A stretch of 13,200 nucleotides of DNA, from assembly GCA_030917985.1 (NCBI GenBank), contig JAUPTR010000392.1, forward strand, positions 1-13,200, read 5' to 3'. Position numbers and translations under genes: made by a program. This document shows positions 1 to 6,329 of this stretch, piece by piece. Under the pieces are notes generated by a model. It saw nothing but the letters and a program-made list of their open reading frames with translations, was not told the origin of the DNA and made no database searches. The stretch's first letter is position 1. Every line of letters starts with the position of its first letter. Origin of the DNA: Pseudomonadota bacterium. Its GTDB lineage: Bacteria > Pseudomonadota > Gammaproteobacteria > Burkholderiales > SCOH01.

Positions 1-957
1 ACGGATATCGCCTACCACGTCACGCGCCAGCGCCCAGAAGTCGCCGTCGGCGACCACCGGATAGTTGGCGGAGAGCATGGTGAAGTACAGCCCCATTCCG
101 TCTTCCGGCACTGGCTCGCTGAGGTAAGGGCGCATGTCCACCGGGTGCGACAGCGTCATTGCCGCTGTGCCGCCGCTGGCCAGTGCCTGGCGTTTGGCGA
201 GCAGCTGAGCCGCACCCAGCGCGCCGTGGATCGTGGTGTGTTGCTCGCGGCAACGTTGCTGCAGCGCAGTCGCCTGCTGCTGATCCAGTTCGACGCGGAT
301 AAAGCGCGGTTCACGTGCGGTTTGCTGTTGTTCCAGCCAGGGTAGATCGGCGGGTTTGCCGTGGCGCTTGATGTCGTTTTTCATCTCGCCATAAATATCC
401 ATCATTTTTTCCGGATGGCGCGGCCAGTCGAAGGCCTCCGGAAACAGTGCGTGCATCGGCGCTGGCTCGGCGTGTGCTGCGGCTTCCGTGGTCTGGCCCG
501 TTAATACGTCGTTGAGAATCTCGCGCAGCAGCGCAGTGCCAGAGCGGCCGTCGGCAATCGAATGGTGATAACACAGCGCAACGATGCAGGCGTCTGCATC
601 GTTGCGCGGCAGATACAGTGCGCGTAGCAGTGGATGTTCTTCACTGGTAAAGGGCTGTGCCAGTTGTGCCTGCAATGGTTGCTGCCAGGTTTCTGCCGTC
701 ACTGTTGACACATGCAGCGAAATCTTCGCTGGTTCGGCCGGGCAGAATGCGAGCTGGCCGCTGGCATCGGTGCGGATAGTGCAATTCAGCAAGGGATGGC
801 GCTGCTGTACGCGTGCCAGCGCGGCTTGCAGCTCGGGGGCTTGCAACTGGCCATCCAGTTCGGCAAACACTACAAAATTCATGCACGACACGTGATCCAG
901 CAGCCAGAAGAATTTTTCGCCTGCATCCAGCGGGCGGGACAAAGTAGGGGCGTTCAT
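1..957 (-). CDS. Condensation-domain (PapA/alcohol acetyltransferase-like) acyltransferase, N-terminal part
   Basis: An uninterrupted reading frame of 319 codons starts at the ATG at 957-955 and runs off the left edge, so the C-terminus is missing. An in-frame TAG at 987-985 excludes an upstream start. The catalytic HHxxxDG motif of the condensation/chloramphenicol-acetyltransferase fold is present as HHSIADG (residues 131-137), with the second His expected to be the general base. Further family-like features are LDHVSCMNF near residues 19-27 and HPVDMRPYL at 271-279. Such stand-alone domains transfer acyl groups to alcohols or amines (PapA5-like, alcohol acetyltransferases) or act beside peptide synthetases. 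No carrier or adenylation domain is visible here, so a free-standing acyltransferase is most likely. Substrate unknown. The family call is solid; the exact subfamily is inference. Confidence 0.8.
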   Translation of the reverse strand, partial: MNAPTLSRPLDAGEKFFWLLDHVSCMNFVVFAELDGQLQAPELQAALARVQQRHPLLNCTIRTDASGQLAFCPAEPAKISLHVSTVTAETWQQPLQAQLAQPFTSEEHPLLRALYLPRNDADACIVALCYHHSIADGRSGTALLREILNDVLTGQTTEAAAHAEPAPMHALFPEAFDWPRHPEKMMDIYGEMKNDIKRHGKPADLPWLEQQQTAREPRFIRVELDQQQATALQQRCREQHTTIHGALGAAQLLAKRQALASGGTAAMTLSHPVDMRPYLSEPVPEDGMGLYFTMLSANYPVVADGDFWALARDVVGDIR

Positions 958-998
958 GATGGGCTTTCGGCAGCAGCGGTTGGGCTAAATCGAATGAT

Positions 999-1027
999 TT
1001 AATAACAGCCAATGATGAATTCTGCAA
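999..1027 (-). promoter_or_regulatory. Weak sigma-70 promoter candidate for the acyltransferase gene
   Basis: On the minus strand TTGCAG (1027-1022) is followed after 17 bp by TATTAA (1004-999). This lies about 40 bp upstream of the ATG at 957 and downstream of the preceding gene's terminator, so the acyltransferase should need its own promoter here. The match to consensus is only moderate. Confidence 0.3.
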
Positions 1028-1062
1028 CCATTATTGCTGCCACTTTGCACTGCGCGCGCAAC

Positions 1063-1086
1063 AAAAAAGCGGCCCTGCAGGCCGCT
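1063..1086 (-). terminator. Intrinsic terminator of the first PEP-CTERM gene
   Basis: AGCGGCC (1068-1074) and GGCCGCT (1080-1086) form a 7-bp perfect stem with a 5-nt loop. Read on the minus strand it is followed by a run of six T (1068-1063). It lies 20 bp past the stop codon of the PEP-CTERM gene. Confidence 0.85.
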
Positions 1087-1106
1087 CTTGTCTGTCGAGG
1101 TGCTGA

Positions 1107-1868
1107 TCAGCCCTGGCGACGGCGACGCGCTGCGTAGCCAACAACCCCCAGGCCGGCAAGCATCATCAGGTATTCCGATGGTTCCGGAACCGGTGCGGTG
1201 TTTTGCCCCATGGCGATCTGGCTGTCCAGGTAGATGTAGCCATCGGCGGTGCCGTTGGTGTTGACGAACGAGGTTTTGAGTACACCGCTATGGCCGTCAT
1301 AGTTCACTTCATGACGCGAACCAAAATAACCGTTGGCGCCATCGGCAAAGTTGACTGTGCCGCTCAAGGATGCCTGGGCAAAGCTATAGAAGTTGTCGTG
1401 GATGTTGTCATCGTAAGCGCTGACTGCATAGTTGACACTGAAAACAACAGCAGCAGGGCCGCTCAGGGTGAAATATCCCTGTTTGTTACTGGAGGCGTTC
1501 ACCATGAACAGCGACGGCGTTGCCTGGGTCATTGCGCCCGATGCCCGCGCCGTCTGGTCGCTATTCAGCACGTCTGCCCCCGCTGCACTGCCGGAGATGG
1601 TGGAAACCGGTGCGAGCCCATCTTCATGCTGGCTGAACGGGAAATGACTGAAATTATTGGTAGCGATATAGCCGACGGAAGCACCGGATACCCATTCCAG
1701 GGTTGGGTCAATGCCATCGTTCAGGTCCAGATCGTATATCTGGAATGCGAACGAACTGAAGTCGATTTCCGCTTCGGCAAGCAGGCCGGATGGTACTGCC
1801 GCAGCAGCAGTGCCGGCTGCGCCGGACAGCAGCAGCGCTGCCAGCAGTTTTGCAGATTGGCTGAACAT
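1107..1868 (-). CDS. PEP-CTERM sorting domain-containing secreted protein (253 aa)
   Basis: The start is placed at the ATG at 1868 because GGGAG lies 8 nt upstream and a Sec signal peptide follows directly: a hydrophobic stretch at residues 8-24 ending in AAAAVPSG. An ATG at 1895 is possible but adds nine residues ahead of the signal and has no such ribosome site. The middle is rich in Ser, Ala, Asn and Gly, with alternating hydrophobic residues suggesting a beta-sandwich extracellular domain; I recognise no catalytic motif. The C-terminus is a textbook PEP-CTERM tail: VPEP (227-230), a transmembrane stretch MMLAGLGVVGYAA and a basic end RRRRQG. In this family an exosortase recognises the tail and removes it during export, usually with exopolysaccharide production. 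A sigma-54 promoter lies upstream and a terminator downstream, so the gene is monocistronic. Specific function unknown. Confidence 0.93.
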   Translation of the reverse strand: MFSQSAKLLAALLLSGAAGTAAAAVPSGLLAEAEIDFSSFAFQIYDLDLNDGIDPTLEWVSGASVGYIATNNFSHFPFSQHEDGLAPVSTISGSAAGADVLNSDQTARASGAMTQATPSLFMVNASSNKQGYFTLSGPAAVVFSVNYAVSAYDDNIHDNFYSFAQASLSGTVNFADGANGYFGSRHEVNYDGHSGVLKTSFVNTNGTADGYIYLDSQIAMGQNTAPVPEPSEYLMMLAGLGVVGYAARRRRQG

Positions 1869-1920
1869 GTATTTTTCTCCCTGAGGGTGCGTCAACTGAA
1901 TCGATTGGTCGACCTTGGGT

Positions 1921-1937
1921 AAGCATTTTTCATGCCA
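1921..1937 (-). promoter_or_regulatory. Sigma-54 (RpoN) -24/-12 promoter of the PEP-CTERM gene
   Basis: The minus strand reads TGGCATGAAAAATGCTT. This fits the sigma-54 consensus TGGCAC-N5-TTGCW: GG (1936-1935) and GC (1924-1923) are exactly 10 bp apart. A start about 12 nt past the GC gives a leader of roughly 40 nt before the ATG at 1868. PEP-CTERM/exosortase systems in proteobacteria commonly co-occur with the PrsK/PrsR two-component pair, PrsR being a predicted sigma-54 activator, so the site makes biological sense. Activator binding sites were not identified. Confidence 0.65.
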
Positions 1938-2020
1938 TTAAAATATTATCGCGTTTAAACAGCCGTTTGCCTGTTGCGCTGTGTGCGCCCGGCTTACAGG
2001 TGTAAATTAATCCGACAACC

Positions 2021-2037
2021 GCCAGATCAAGTCTGGC
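2021..2037 (-). terminator. Possible weak terminator or hairpin after the MscS gene
   Basis: GCCAGA (2021-2026) and TCTGGC (2032-2037) form a 6-bp stem with a 5-nt loop, 13 bp past the MscS stop codon. The sequence after it on the minus strand (GGTTGTCGG) has no real T run, so intrinsic termination would be inefficient. Confidence 0.35.
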
Positions 2038-2050
2038 TATGGGTTGGCGG

Positions 2051-3688
2051 CTATTTTGGCGGGTTTGCCGGGGGCGCGTACCAGTTTTCTCGGGCAACTA
2101 CCACGGGGTGGTCCTTGTCGGCCATGTAGTGTGGCGACATGATCTGTACGCCATATTCGTTGAAGGCATCCTGTATGTTGGCATGCAAGTCGCCAAGCAC
2201 AAGCGCACGCCTGGATGGTGCCTCCGGACCGGCATAACAGACCAGCCGGTACTCTACATACCAGTCAGACAGCGCGGTTTGTACCACGTAGGGGGCCGGC
2301 TCGTTGAGCAGCCCTGCGGTGTTGCGTGCCGCTTGCAGCAGCATTGCATGTACCTGCCGCCAGGGGGTGTCGTATCCGATGGTGACAGTGGTGTCGAGCA
2401 CAAAGCCTTTGCCCTCTGCGACGGTACGAGAATAATTTTTGGTGGGTGTGCCGGTAACATAGTTGTTGGGAAGCACGATTTCTTCACCCATCCCGGTCTG
2501 GATGCGGGTGGCAAACAACCCGAGTTCGGTAACGGTGCCCTCGGTGTCACCAATGCGGACGTATTCGCCAACCTTCAGCGAACGTGAATACACCAGTATA
2601 AAGCCGCTGACCACTTGTCCAACCACCCCCGACGCTCCTAGTGACACCATCAGGCCAAACAGCACCGACATGCCTTTGAAGGCCTCTGTTTGTGCGCCCG
2701 GCAGGTAGGGGTAGGCCATTGCAAGCGCCACCAGCCAGACAAAGGCTATCGACAGTTTGCGCGTGGGTACGGCGGTTGCCTGATCCAGCCAGATGCTTTC
2801 TACCTGGCCGGATTCAAAACGGGTGAAGAAACTGCGAATGATGCCGCTGATGAAACGGCCAAGGACAAAAATCACAACCACCAGCATCAGGCCGGGGATG
2901 GCGCTGACACTGGCCTTGAAAACCGTGCCCAGGGTATCGAACAGGTAGCCGGTGAGGCTTTCGCCCCAGGGGCGCGTCCATGGCAGGCGTCGAAGCACGA
3001 AAGTGGCCCACAGATAACTGAGCAGCAACATGCCGCTTGCAATCAGTGTGTTCAGCAGCCGGCTGACAATAGTGGCCGTGCTTTCAGCGTTTAATGCGCT
3101 GACGCCAGCCAGTTTTACCGCGTCTGCGTTGCGTCGCACCAGATAAAGTGCTCGATTGCGCAACTTGCGGCCCAGTGTCAGCCACATTTTGCCGGCGGCA
3201 ATGAACAGTACCGTAGCCAGCAGGCTCCAGCCCATCGCATGGCCAACTTTCTTGATATTGTTCTGTTCCCGGTATTCCGTTATCGCCAGCCTCAGGTTGC
3301 CGGCAGCCTGTTCGGCCAGGCTGTACAGGTTGTCACCGGCCAGAGTGTTCACGTCGCCCGGAAGCACCATGAATGCAGCGTCTTCATCAATCATCACTAC
3401 CGCACCCTGCTCGTGCGGTTTGACTACAACCTTGAAATCGCCGCCCCGATCAAGAATACGCTGGATTCGCTGCTGTGCTGCGTTTGCACGCTCGGCAGGT
3501 TTGTAGCTGAGGATCACGCTGCGCATGGTGAAAATCGGTCGATTGCCGACCGTCAGCGCAGCCGGCGCTACGTCGGCGGGGGGTGCCTCGGCGGTGGCGT
3601 AGCTGAAGGTTGATAGCGGTAAGCCTGATGTAATCAGGATCAGCAGTGTCATCAGCATGGTGCGGACGAGGTTCGGCGAAAATGACAT
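2051..3688 (-). CDS. MscS-family mechanosensitive ion channel (545 aa)
   Basis: A signal peptide (hydrophobic residues 10-29, likely cleaved near ATAEA) is followed by a soluble, probably periplasmic segment of about 115 residues. Inner-membrane helices follow near 150-168, 210-232, 258-284, 312-330 and the pore helix near 343-370. The MscS core is clear: LGASGVVGQ (350-358) in the Gly/Ala-rich pore helix, VGEYVRIGD (373-381) and EGTV opening the beta domain, VLPNNYV (405-411), and a C-terminal YGVQIMSPHY (512-521). Channels of this fold open under membrane tension to release solutes on hypo-osmotic shock. At 545 aa with an N-terminal extension it resembles the mid-size YnaI/YbdG-like class more than the 286-aa MscS. 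The ATG at 3688 has only a weak ribosome site; an internal Met at residue 11 is an alternative. Confidence 0.92.
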   Translation of the reverse strand: MSFSPNLVRTMLMTLLILITSGLPLSTFSYATAEAPPADVAPAALTVGNRPIFTMRSVILSYKPAERANAAQQRIQRILDRGGDFKVVVKPHEQGAVVMIDEDAAFMVLPGDVNTLAGDNLYSLAEQAAGNLRLAITEYREQNNIKKVGHAMGWSLLATVLFIAAGKMWLTLGRKLRNRALYLVRRNADAVKLAGVSALNAESTATIVSRLLNTLIASGMLLLSYLWATFVLRRLPWTRPWGESLTGYLFDTLGTVFKASVSAIPGLMLVVVIFVLGRFISGIIRSFFTRFESGQVESIWLDQATAVPTRKLSIAFVWLVALAMAYPYLPGAQTEAFKGMSVLFGLMVSLGASGVVGQVVSGFILVYSRSLKVGEYVRIGDTEGTVTELGLFATRIQTGMGEEIVLPNNYVTGTPTKNYSRTVAEGKGFVLDTTVTIGYDTPWRQVHAMLLQAARNTAGLLNEPAPYVVQTALSDWYVEYRLVCYAGPEAPSRRALVLGDLHANIQDAFNEYGVQIMSPHYMADKDHPVVVARENWYAPPANPPK

Positions 3689-3817
3689 GATTCTGGCTCT
3701 GCAGTTGGCGTTGCGATCAGTTTAGCCGTTATTGGGTGTGTTCGGCTGCACGCGATTCCGCCTGTTACCAAATGACAGGCGGTGTTCCATGCCGCCCAAG
3801 TCAAAACACCAAAAGCG

Positions 3818-3845
3818 TTGACAAATATTTTATGGTCCTTATAAT
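3818..3845 (+). promoter_or_regulatory. Consensus sigma-70 promoter of the tRNA-Lys pair
   Basis: A perfect -35 TTGACA (3818-3823) and a perfect -10 TATAAT (3840-3845) are separated by 16 bp. Transcription should start near 3852, only about five bases before the first mature tRNA. The discriminator GCAACGCC is GC-rich, as is usual for stable-RNA promoters under stringent (ppGpp/DksA) control; that regulation is inference. Confidence 0.9.
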
Positions 3846-3856
3846 GCAACGCCTTC

Positions 3857-3932
3857 GGGTTGGTAGCTCAGTCGGTAGAGCAGCGGACTTTTAATCCGTT
3901 GGTCGCGAGTTCGAGTCTCGCCCAACCCACCA
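3857..3932 (+). tRNA. tRNA-Lys(TTT), copy 1
   Basis: A 76-nt cloverleaf with encoded CCA. The acceptor stem GGGTTGG (3857-3863) pairs with CCAACCC (3922-3928), followed by A73 and CCA (3930-3932). The anticodon loop CTTTTAA carries TTT at 3890-3892 between GCGGA and TCCGT, and the T loop TTCGAGT is canonical. It reads AAA and AAG codons. Confidence 0.98.
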
Positions 3933-3976
3933 AACAACAATTCATGTTGCCACAAGCAACAGATAAACCCGCTACC

Positions 3977-4052
3977 GGGTTGGTAGCTCAGTCGGTAGAG
4001 CAGCGGACTTTTAATCCGTTGGTCGCGAGTTCGAGTCTCGCCCAACCCACCA
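3977..4052 (+). tRNA. tRNA-Lys(TTT), copy 2
   Basis: Base-for-base identical to the copy exactly 120 bp upstream, including the encoded CCA; the anticodon TTT is at 4010-4012. The 44-nt spacer holds no promoter, so both are probably cut from one transcript begun at 3852 and ended at the hairpin just downstream. Confidence 0.98.
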
Positions 4053-4056
4053 AATC

Positions 4057-4088
4057 AAAGGCCAGTCGAAAGACTGGCCTTTTGTTTT
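4057..4088 (+). terminator. Intrinsic terminator of the tRNA-Lys transcript
   Basis: AAAGGCCAGTC (4057-4067), a GAAA tetraloop and GACTGGCCTTT (4072-4082) form an 11-bp stem, followed by GTTTTG. It begins five bases after the second tRNA. Confidence 0.92.
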
Positions 4089-4109
4089 GCTGCCTTTCTG
4101 GCGGCAATC

Positions 4110-4133
4110 AAAAAAGCCAGCCTTGCGGCTGGC
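4110..4133 (-). terminator. Intrinsic terminator of the second PEP-CTERM gene
   Basis: On the minus strand GCCAGCC, a GCAA tetraloop and GGCTGGC form a 7-bp GC-rich stem followed by six T (4115-4110). It sits 22 bp past the stop codon at 4156 and faces the tRNA terminator. Confidence 0.92.
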
Positions 4134-4155
4134 CCTCTACTTGTTACCAGGTGGT

Positions 4156-4746
4156 TCAGGCTGCTTGCTGACGCTGACGCTGACGCTGACGCAAGCGCAG
4201 TCCAACCACCCCCAGGCCTGCCAGCAGCATGGCATAGGTTTCCGGTTCCGGAACGGCGTGTACACCGACCAGTTTGGCGTTGGTGCCGTTAAAGGTCCAG
4301 GTGTACTCATCGTAGTGGTAAGGATTGGGTGCAGAAATCGGATTGAGGTGTGGTACGCCTTGCCCGCCATTCAAACGGCTTTCAGTCAGTAGTCCGCCGA
4401 GTGTAGGCATGGTGCGCAAATAGAACGAGTCCGATGCAATTTGGCCCGTCTGGGTTTCGCCCGCGTGAGGTGGCTGGATGTGTTGCCCGTACCAGCCACC
4501 CGTGAGTGACAACGAGTTCGGTATGCTGAACAGCAGGCTTGCATCCAAATCAACACCGGCATTCCAGAAGCTGCCAAAGAATTTGATGCCCTGATCGTCG
4601 CCCAAGGCGCCATCCCAGGAAAAATCGATTTCCAGACGATGCAGACTGTCTTCAACCACGTTGTAACCAACTGCCGCCATGCTCTGTCCGGACGCTAGCA
4701 GTGCTGCTGCCACTGCCAGTGGACGCACGATTGCGTTCAATTTCAT
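4156..4746 (-). CDS. PEP-CTERM sorting domain-containing secreted protein (196 aa)
   Basis: The start is set at the ATG at 4746, which has AGGGAG 7 nt upstream and opens a Sec signal peptide (KLNAIVRPL, then a hydrophobic run to QSMAA near residue 25). The longer frame to 4845 adds 33 residues with no signal-like character. The mature part (about residues 26-163) is short, with many aromatic residues and Gly and no motif I recognise. The tail is the standard exosortase signal: VPEPETYAMLLAGLGVVG (165-182) and then a basic end. That end is unusual, four RQ dipeptides encoded by four exact CGTCAG repeats. No similarity to the PEP-CTERM protein at 1107-1868 outside the signal and tail is evident, so this is not a recent duplicate. 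Function unknown; export and tail removal follow from the family. Confidence 0.92.
   Translation of the reverse strand: MKLNAIVRPLAVAAALLASGQSMAAVGYNVVEDSLHRLEIDFSWDGALGDDQGIKFFGSFWNAGVDLDASLLFSIPNSLSLTGGWYGQHIQPPHAGETQTGQIASDSFYLRTMPTLGGLLTESRLNGGQGVPHLNPISAPNPYHYDEYTWTFNGTNAKLVGVHAVPEPETYAMLLAGLGVVGLRLRQRQRQRQQAA
4167..4190 (-). repeat. Hexanucleotide microsatellite (GCTGAC x4) in a coding tail
   Basis: Four exact tandem GCTGAC units lie at 4167-4190, reading CGTCAG on the coding (minus) strand. They encode the (RQ)4 basic end of the second PEP-CTERM protein. Slippage would change the number of RQ pairs without shifting the frame. Confidence 0.95.
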
Positions 4747-4902
4747 GATTAAACTCCCTTTAAATTGAGCCAGTAGAATGATGTCTCGACAATCCTCACA
4801 CAAAATTGTCGTGAAAATGCTCTTTTTTGCAGTTTCCCATGTCATCTATTGCGCTGCAACAATATGAGTACACTGGAATGTTTGGGGTGGTTATTTGGCT
4901 AA

Positions 4903-5098
4903 GGACGCGCTGATTTATTGGCTGTGCGGGCGAATTGCTGCGTACCACAGGCAGGCAATTCGCTAAGCAGGCTTTGCTTGCCAAGCTCGGTTGCACTCGC
5001 GCGGTGCTCGGAAGCTCGCCTATCTAAAGATATGTCTCGCTTCCTGCGCGCCGGGCTCCTTGCTCTTCATCCCGCTCGCCGAATAAATCAGCGCTTCC
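4903..5098. mobile_element. MITE-like element, 196 bp, with 17-bp terminal inverted repeats
   Basis: The left end GGACGCGCTGATTTATT (4903-4919) and the reverse complement of the right end (5082-5098), GGAAGCGCTGATTTATT, match at 16 of 17 positions. TAA occurs directly outside both ends (4900-4902 and 5099-5101), as expected of a 3-bp target duplication. Inside is a second 9-bp perfect inverted repeat, GCGAATTGC (4930-4938) and GCAATTCGC (4955-4963). No transposase-like frame exists inside, so it is non-autonomous or a remnant. A 3-bp TNA-type duplication is seen with some IS5-group elements; assignment to that group is inference. The right end stops 10 bp from the DUF2062 stop codon. The rest of the 4747-5111 gap is the leader of the PEP-CTERM gene (4747-4899), in which I found no clear promoter. 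Confidence 0.65.
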
Positions 5099-5111
5099 TA
5101 AGCACGGAAAC

Positions 5112-5660
5112 TCACGCCCTGCGCTGCTGGCGGCGCTTTTGCCAGGCATGGGCAACGTGCCAGCGCCAGCCGTAATGCACTGTCGTATAGCCGATTGCGG
5201 CCAGACTGAGTGCCAGTGCGGGCAAGCCCACAAACAAGGGTGTGCCCATTGCCAGCAGCCACTCGCTGGCAGCCCCGGCCCAGTCACCCCACGGCAGTGC
5301 CTGCCAATCGGGCTCAGGTGGAATCACCGTGACGCCGTTTTCTCCGAGCAGCAGTTGCCCGTATTTGAATGCCAGCAGATACAGCGGAACAATGGTCAGT
5401 GGATTGGTATAAAAGGTGCACAACAAGGCCACCGGAAGATTGCGTTTCAGCCATATGGCCAGCAAGGCCGCCGCCAGCATCTGCAGCGGCCCCGGCACAA
5501 GGCCGGCAAACAGGCCAATGGCCACGCCGCCGGCCGCAGAATGGCGGTTGAGATGCCAGAGCGAAGGGTGCCGCAGCAAGGGCGCCAGTCGGCGCATCAA
5601 TTGATGATCGAGTACCTTGTCGCGTTGCGGCAGATAACGACGAAACAGTTTGCGTGCCAT
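5112..5660 (-). CDS. DUF2062 domain-containing inner-membrane protein (182 aa)
   Basis: The domain signatures are IGLFAGLVPGPLQ (48-60) and YTNPLTIVPLY (84-94), which with the flanking hydrophobic runs (about 44-70, 74-102 and 138-160) identify DUF2062, a small family of integral membrane proteins of unknown function. The N-terminus (RKLFRRYLPQRDK) and C-terminus (QKRRQQRRA) are strongly basic, suggesting cytoplasmic ends. The ATG at 5660 lies 10 nt after the stop codon of the upstream 92-aa gene, so the two are probably co-transcribed; its ribosome site is weak, which fits coupling. The length is normal for the family. Assignment is confident; role unknown. Confidence 0.88.
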   Translation of the reverse strand: MARKLFRRYLPQRDKVLDHQLMRRLAPLLRHPSLWHLNRHSAAGGVAIGLFAGLVPGPLQMLAAALLAIWLKRNLPVALLCTFYTNPLTIVPLYLLAFKYGQLLLGENGVTVIPPEPDWQALPWGDWAGAASEWLLAMGTPLFVGLPALALSLAAIGYTTVHYGWRWHVAHAWQKRRQQRRA

Positions 5661-5670
5661 TACGATGAAC

Positions 5671-5949
5671 TCAGTGCAGGGCGGTTTCCTGCAGAAATCT
5701 TAACACGCCGTGTTGTGGCAGCAGATAAGCTCCTTCTCCCAGATACCGGGCGCTATTCAACTCTGCCAGGGTCAGATCGAGTGCTGTGCCATTTTTCATG
5801 GTGCATTCCAGCAAGACATCGTCCTCGTCGGCGTTTTCATCCGGCACCAGCAGATAATCGGGGCGTAACAGTTCATCGTTGATCAGCACCAGATCGGCGC
5901 GGCCCAGATTGAGGACGATATCGGAACGGGGTTCGACTGAGCGCTTCAT
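5671..5949 (-). CDS. Hypothetical protein, 92 aa
   Basis: The reading frame extends upstream to 6192, but the upstream part has Cys/Arg-rich, non-protein-like composition and runs through a hairpin terminator. The ATG at 5949 is preceded by AGGA at 9 nt spacing, so I start there. The product is acidic in the middle (PDENADEDDVLLE, about 36-48) with predicted strand and helix segments and no signal peptide or membrane helix. I do not recognise a family. It precedes the DUF2062 gene by 10 nt in a probable two-gene operon; no functional link between the two is known to me. Confidence 0.7.
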   Translation of the reverse strand: MKRSVEPRSDIVLNLGRADLVLINDELLRPDYLLVPDENADEDDVLLECTMKNGTALDLTLAELNSARYLGEGAYLLPQHGVLRFLQETALH

Positions 5950-6025
5950 GAAACATATCCTGCAGGCGTTAACGTAGCAGGTAGATAAGGGTAAACAGGC
6001 CGATTTCAAGCTGCGGCACGCAATG

Positions 6026-6050
6026 AAAAAAGGGCGGCCAATGGCCGCCC
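6026..6050 (-). terminator. Strong minus-strand terminator with no upstream gene
   Basis: GGGCGGCC (6032-6039), a 3-nt loop and GGCCGCCC (6043-6050) form an 8-bp all-GC stem. Read on the minus strand it is followed by six T (6031-6026). The nearest gene to the right lies on the plus strand, so this hairpin ends a transcript that no visible gene accounts for. It may insulate the 92-aa/DUF2062 operon. Confidence 0.85.
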
Positions 6051-6211
6051 GAATGTCGGTGCTTGCATGTTCCGGATAGTCAGAGCAGGAAATTGAATCC
6101 TTGGGGATGGGCTCGCCCACTCCGCGTCGCCAGCACGGCAAACACCTACCGCGACCAGCCAAAACCCCTGCCATGTTCGTTTTCGCTGACAAAGGTTTCG
6201 TAACGGCCGCA

Positions 6212-6234
6212 ATTGTCAGCGTAAATATGACAAT
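6212..6234. promoter_or_regulatory. Perfect 7-bp inverted repeat, operator-like
   Basis: ATTGTCA (6212-6218) and TGACAAT (6228-6234) are separated by 9 bp. A further half-site, CTGACAAAG, lies at about 6186-6194. The arrangement suits a dimeric regulator, but I cannot name one. Confidence 0.4.
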
Positions 6235-6283
6235 GGTGAATACGTATGACTACTTATAGCCTGCCATTGGGTGTTTTTTGGGT

Positions 6284-6313
6284 TTGCTAGTTGCAATCAG
6301 GCTGGAATACAAT
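6284..6313 (+). promoter_or_regulatory. Candidate promoter of the LuxR-type regulator
   Basis: TTGCTA (6284-6289) and TACAAT (6308-6313) are spaced 18 bp apart. A start near 6320 would give a leader of about 120 nt. Confidence 0.35.
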
Positions 6314-6329
6314 CCACTAATATAACAAC

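Noticed and set aside
1203..1922. 239-codon plus-strand frame across the first PEP-CTERM gene
   Set aside because: Antisense shadow of a gene with signal peptide, sorting tail and terminator; no ribosome site or family resemblance.
3933..4052. 120-bp direct repeat as a CRISPR-like array
   Set aside because: Only two repeats, each an entire tRNA gene; there are no spacers or cas genes.
3860..4171. Plus-strand frame (103 aa) and minus-strand frame (68 aa) over the tRNA genes
   Set aside because: The VAQSVEQRTFNPLVASSSLA and GETRTRDQRIKSPLLYRLSY repeats are well-known translations of tRNA-Lys sequence, not proteins.
4747..4899. Sigma-54 site for the second PEP-CTERM gene
   Set aside because: I looked for GG-N10-GC with TGGC/TTGC context on the minus strand and found none with the right spacing.
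5950..6192. Upstream extension of the 92-aa gene to an ATG at 6192
   Set aside because: The extension is Cys/Arg-rich, has no ribosome site and passes through a strong minus-strand terminator hairpin.
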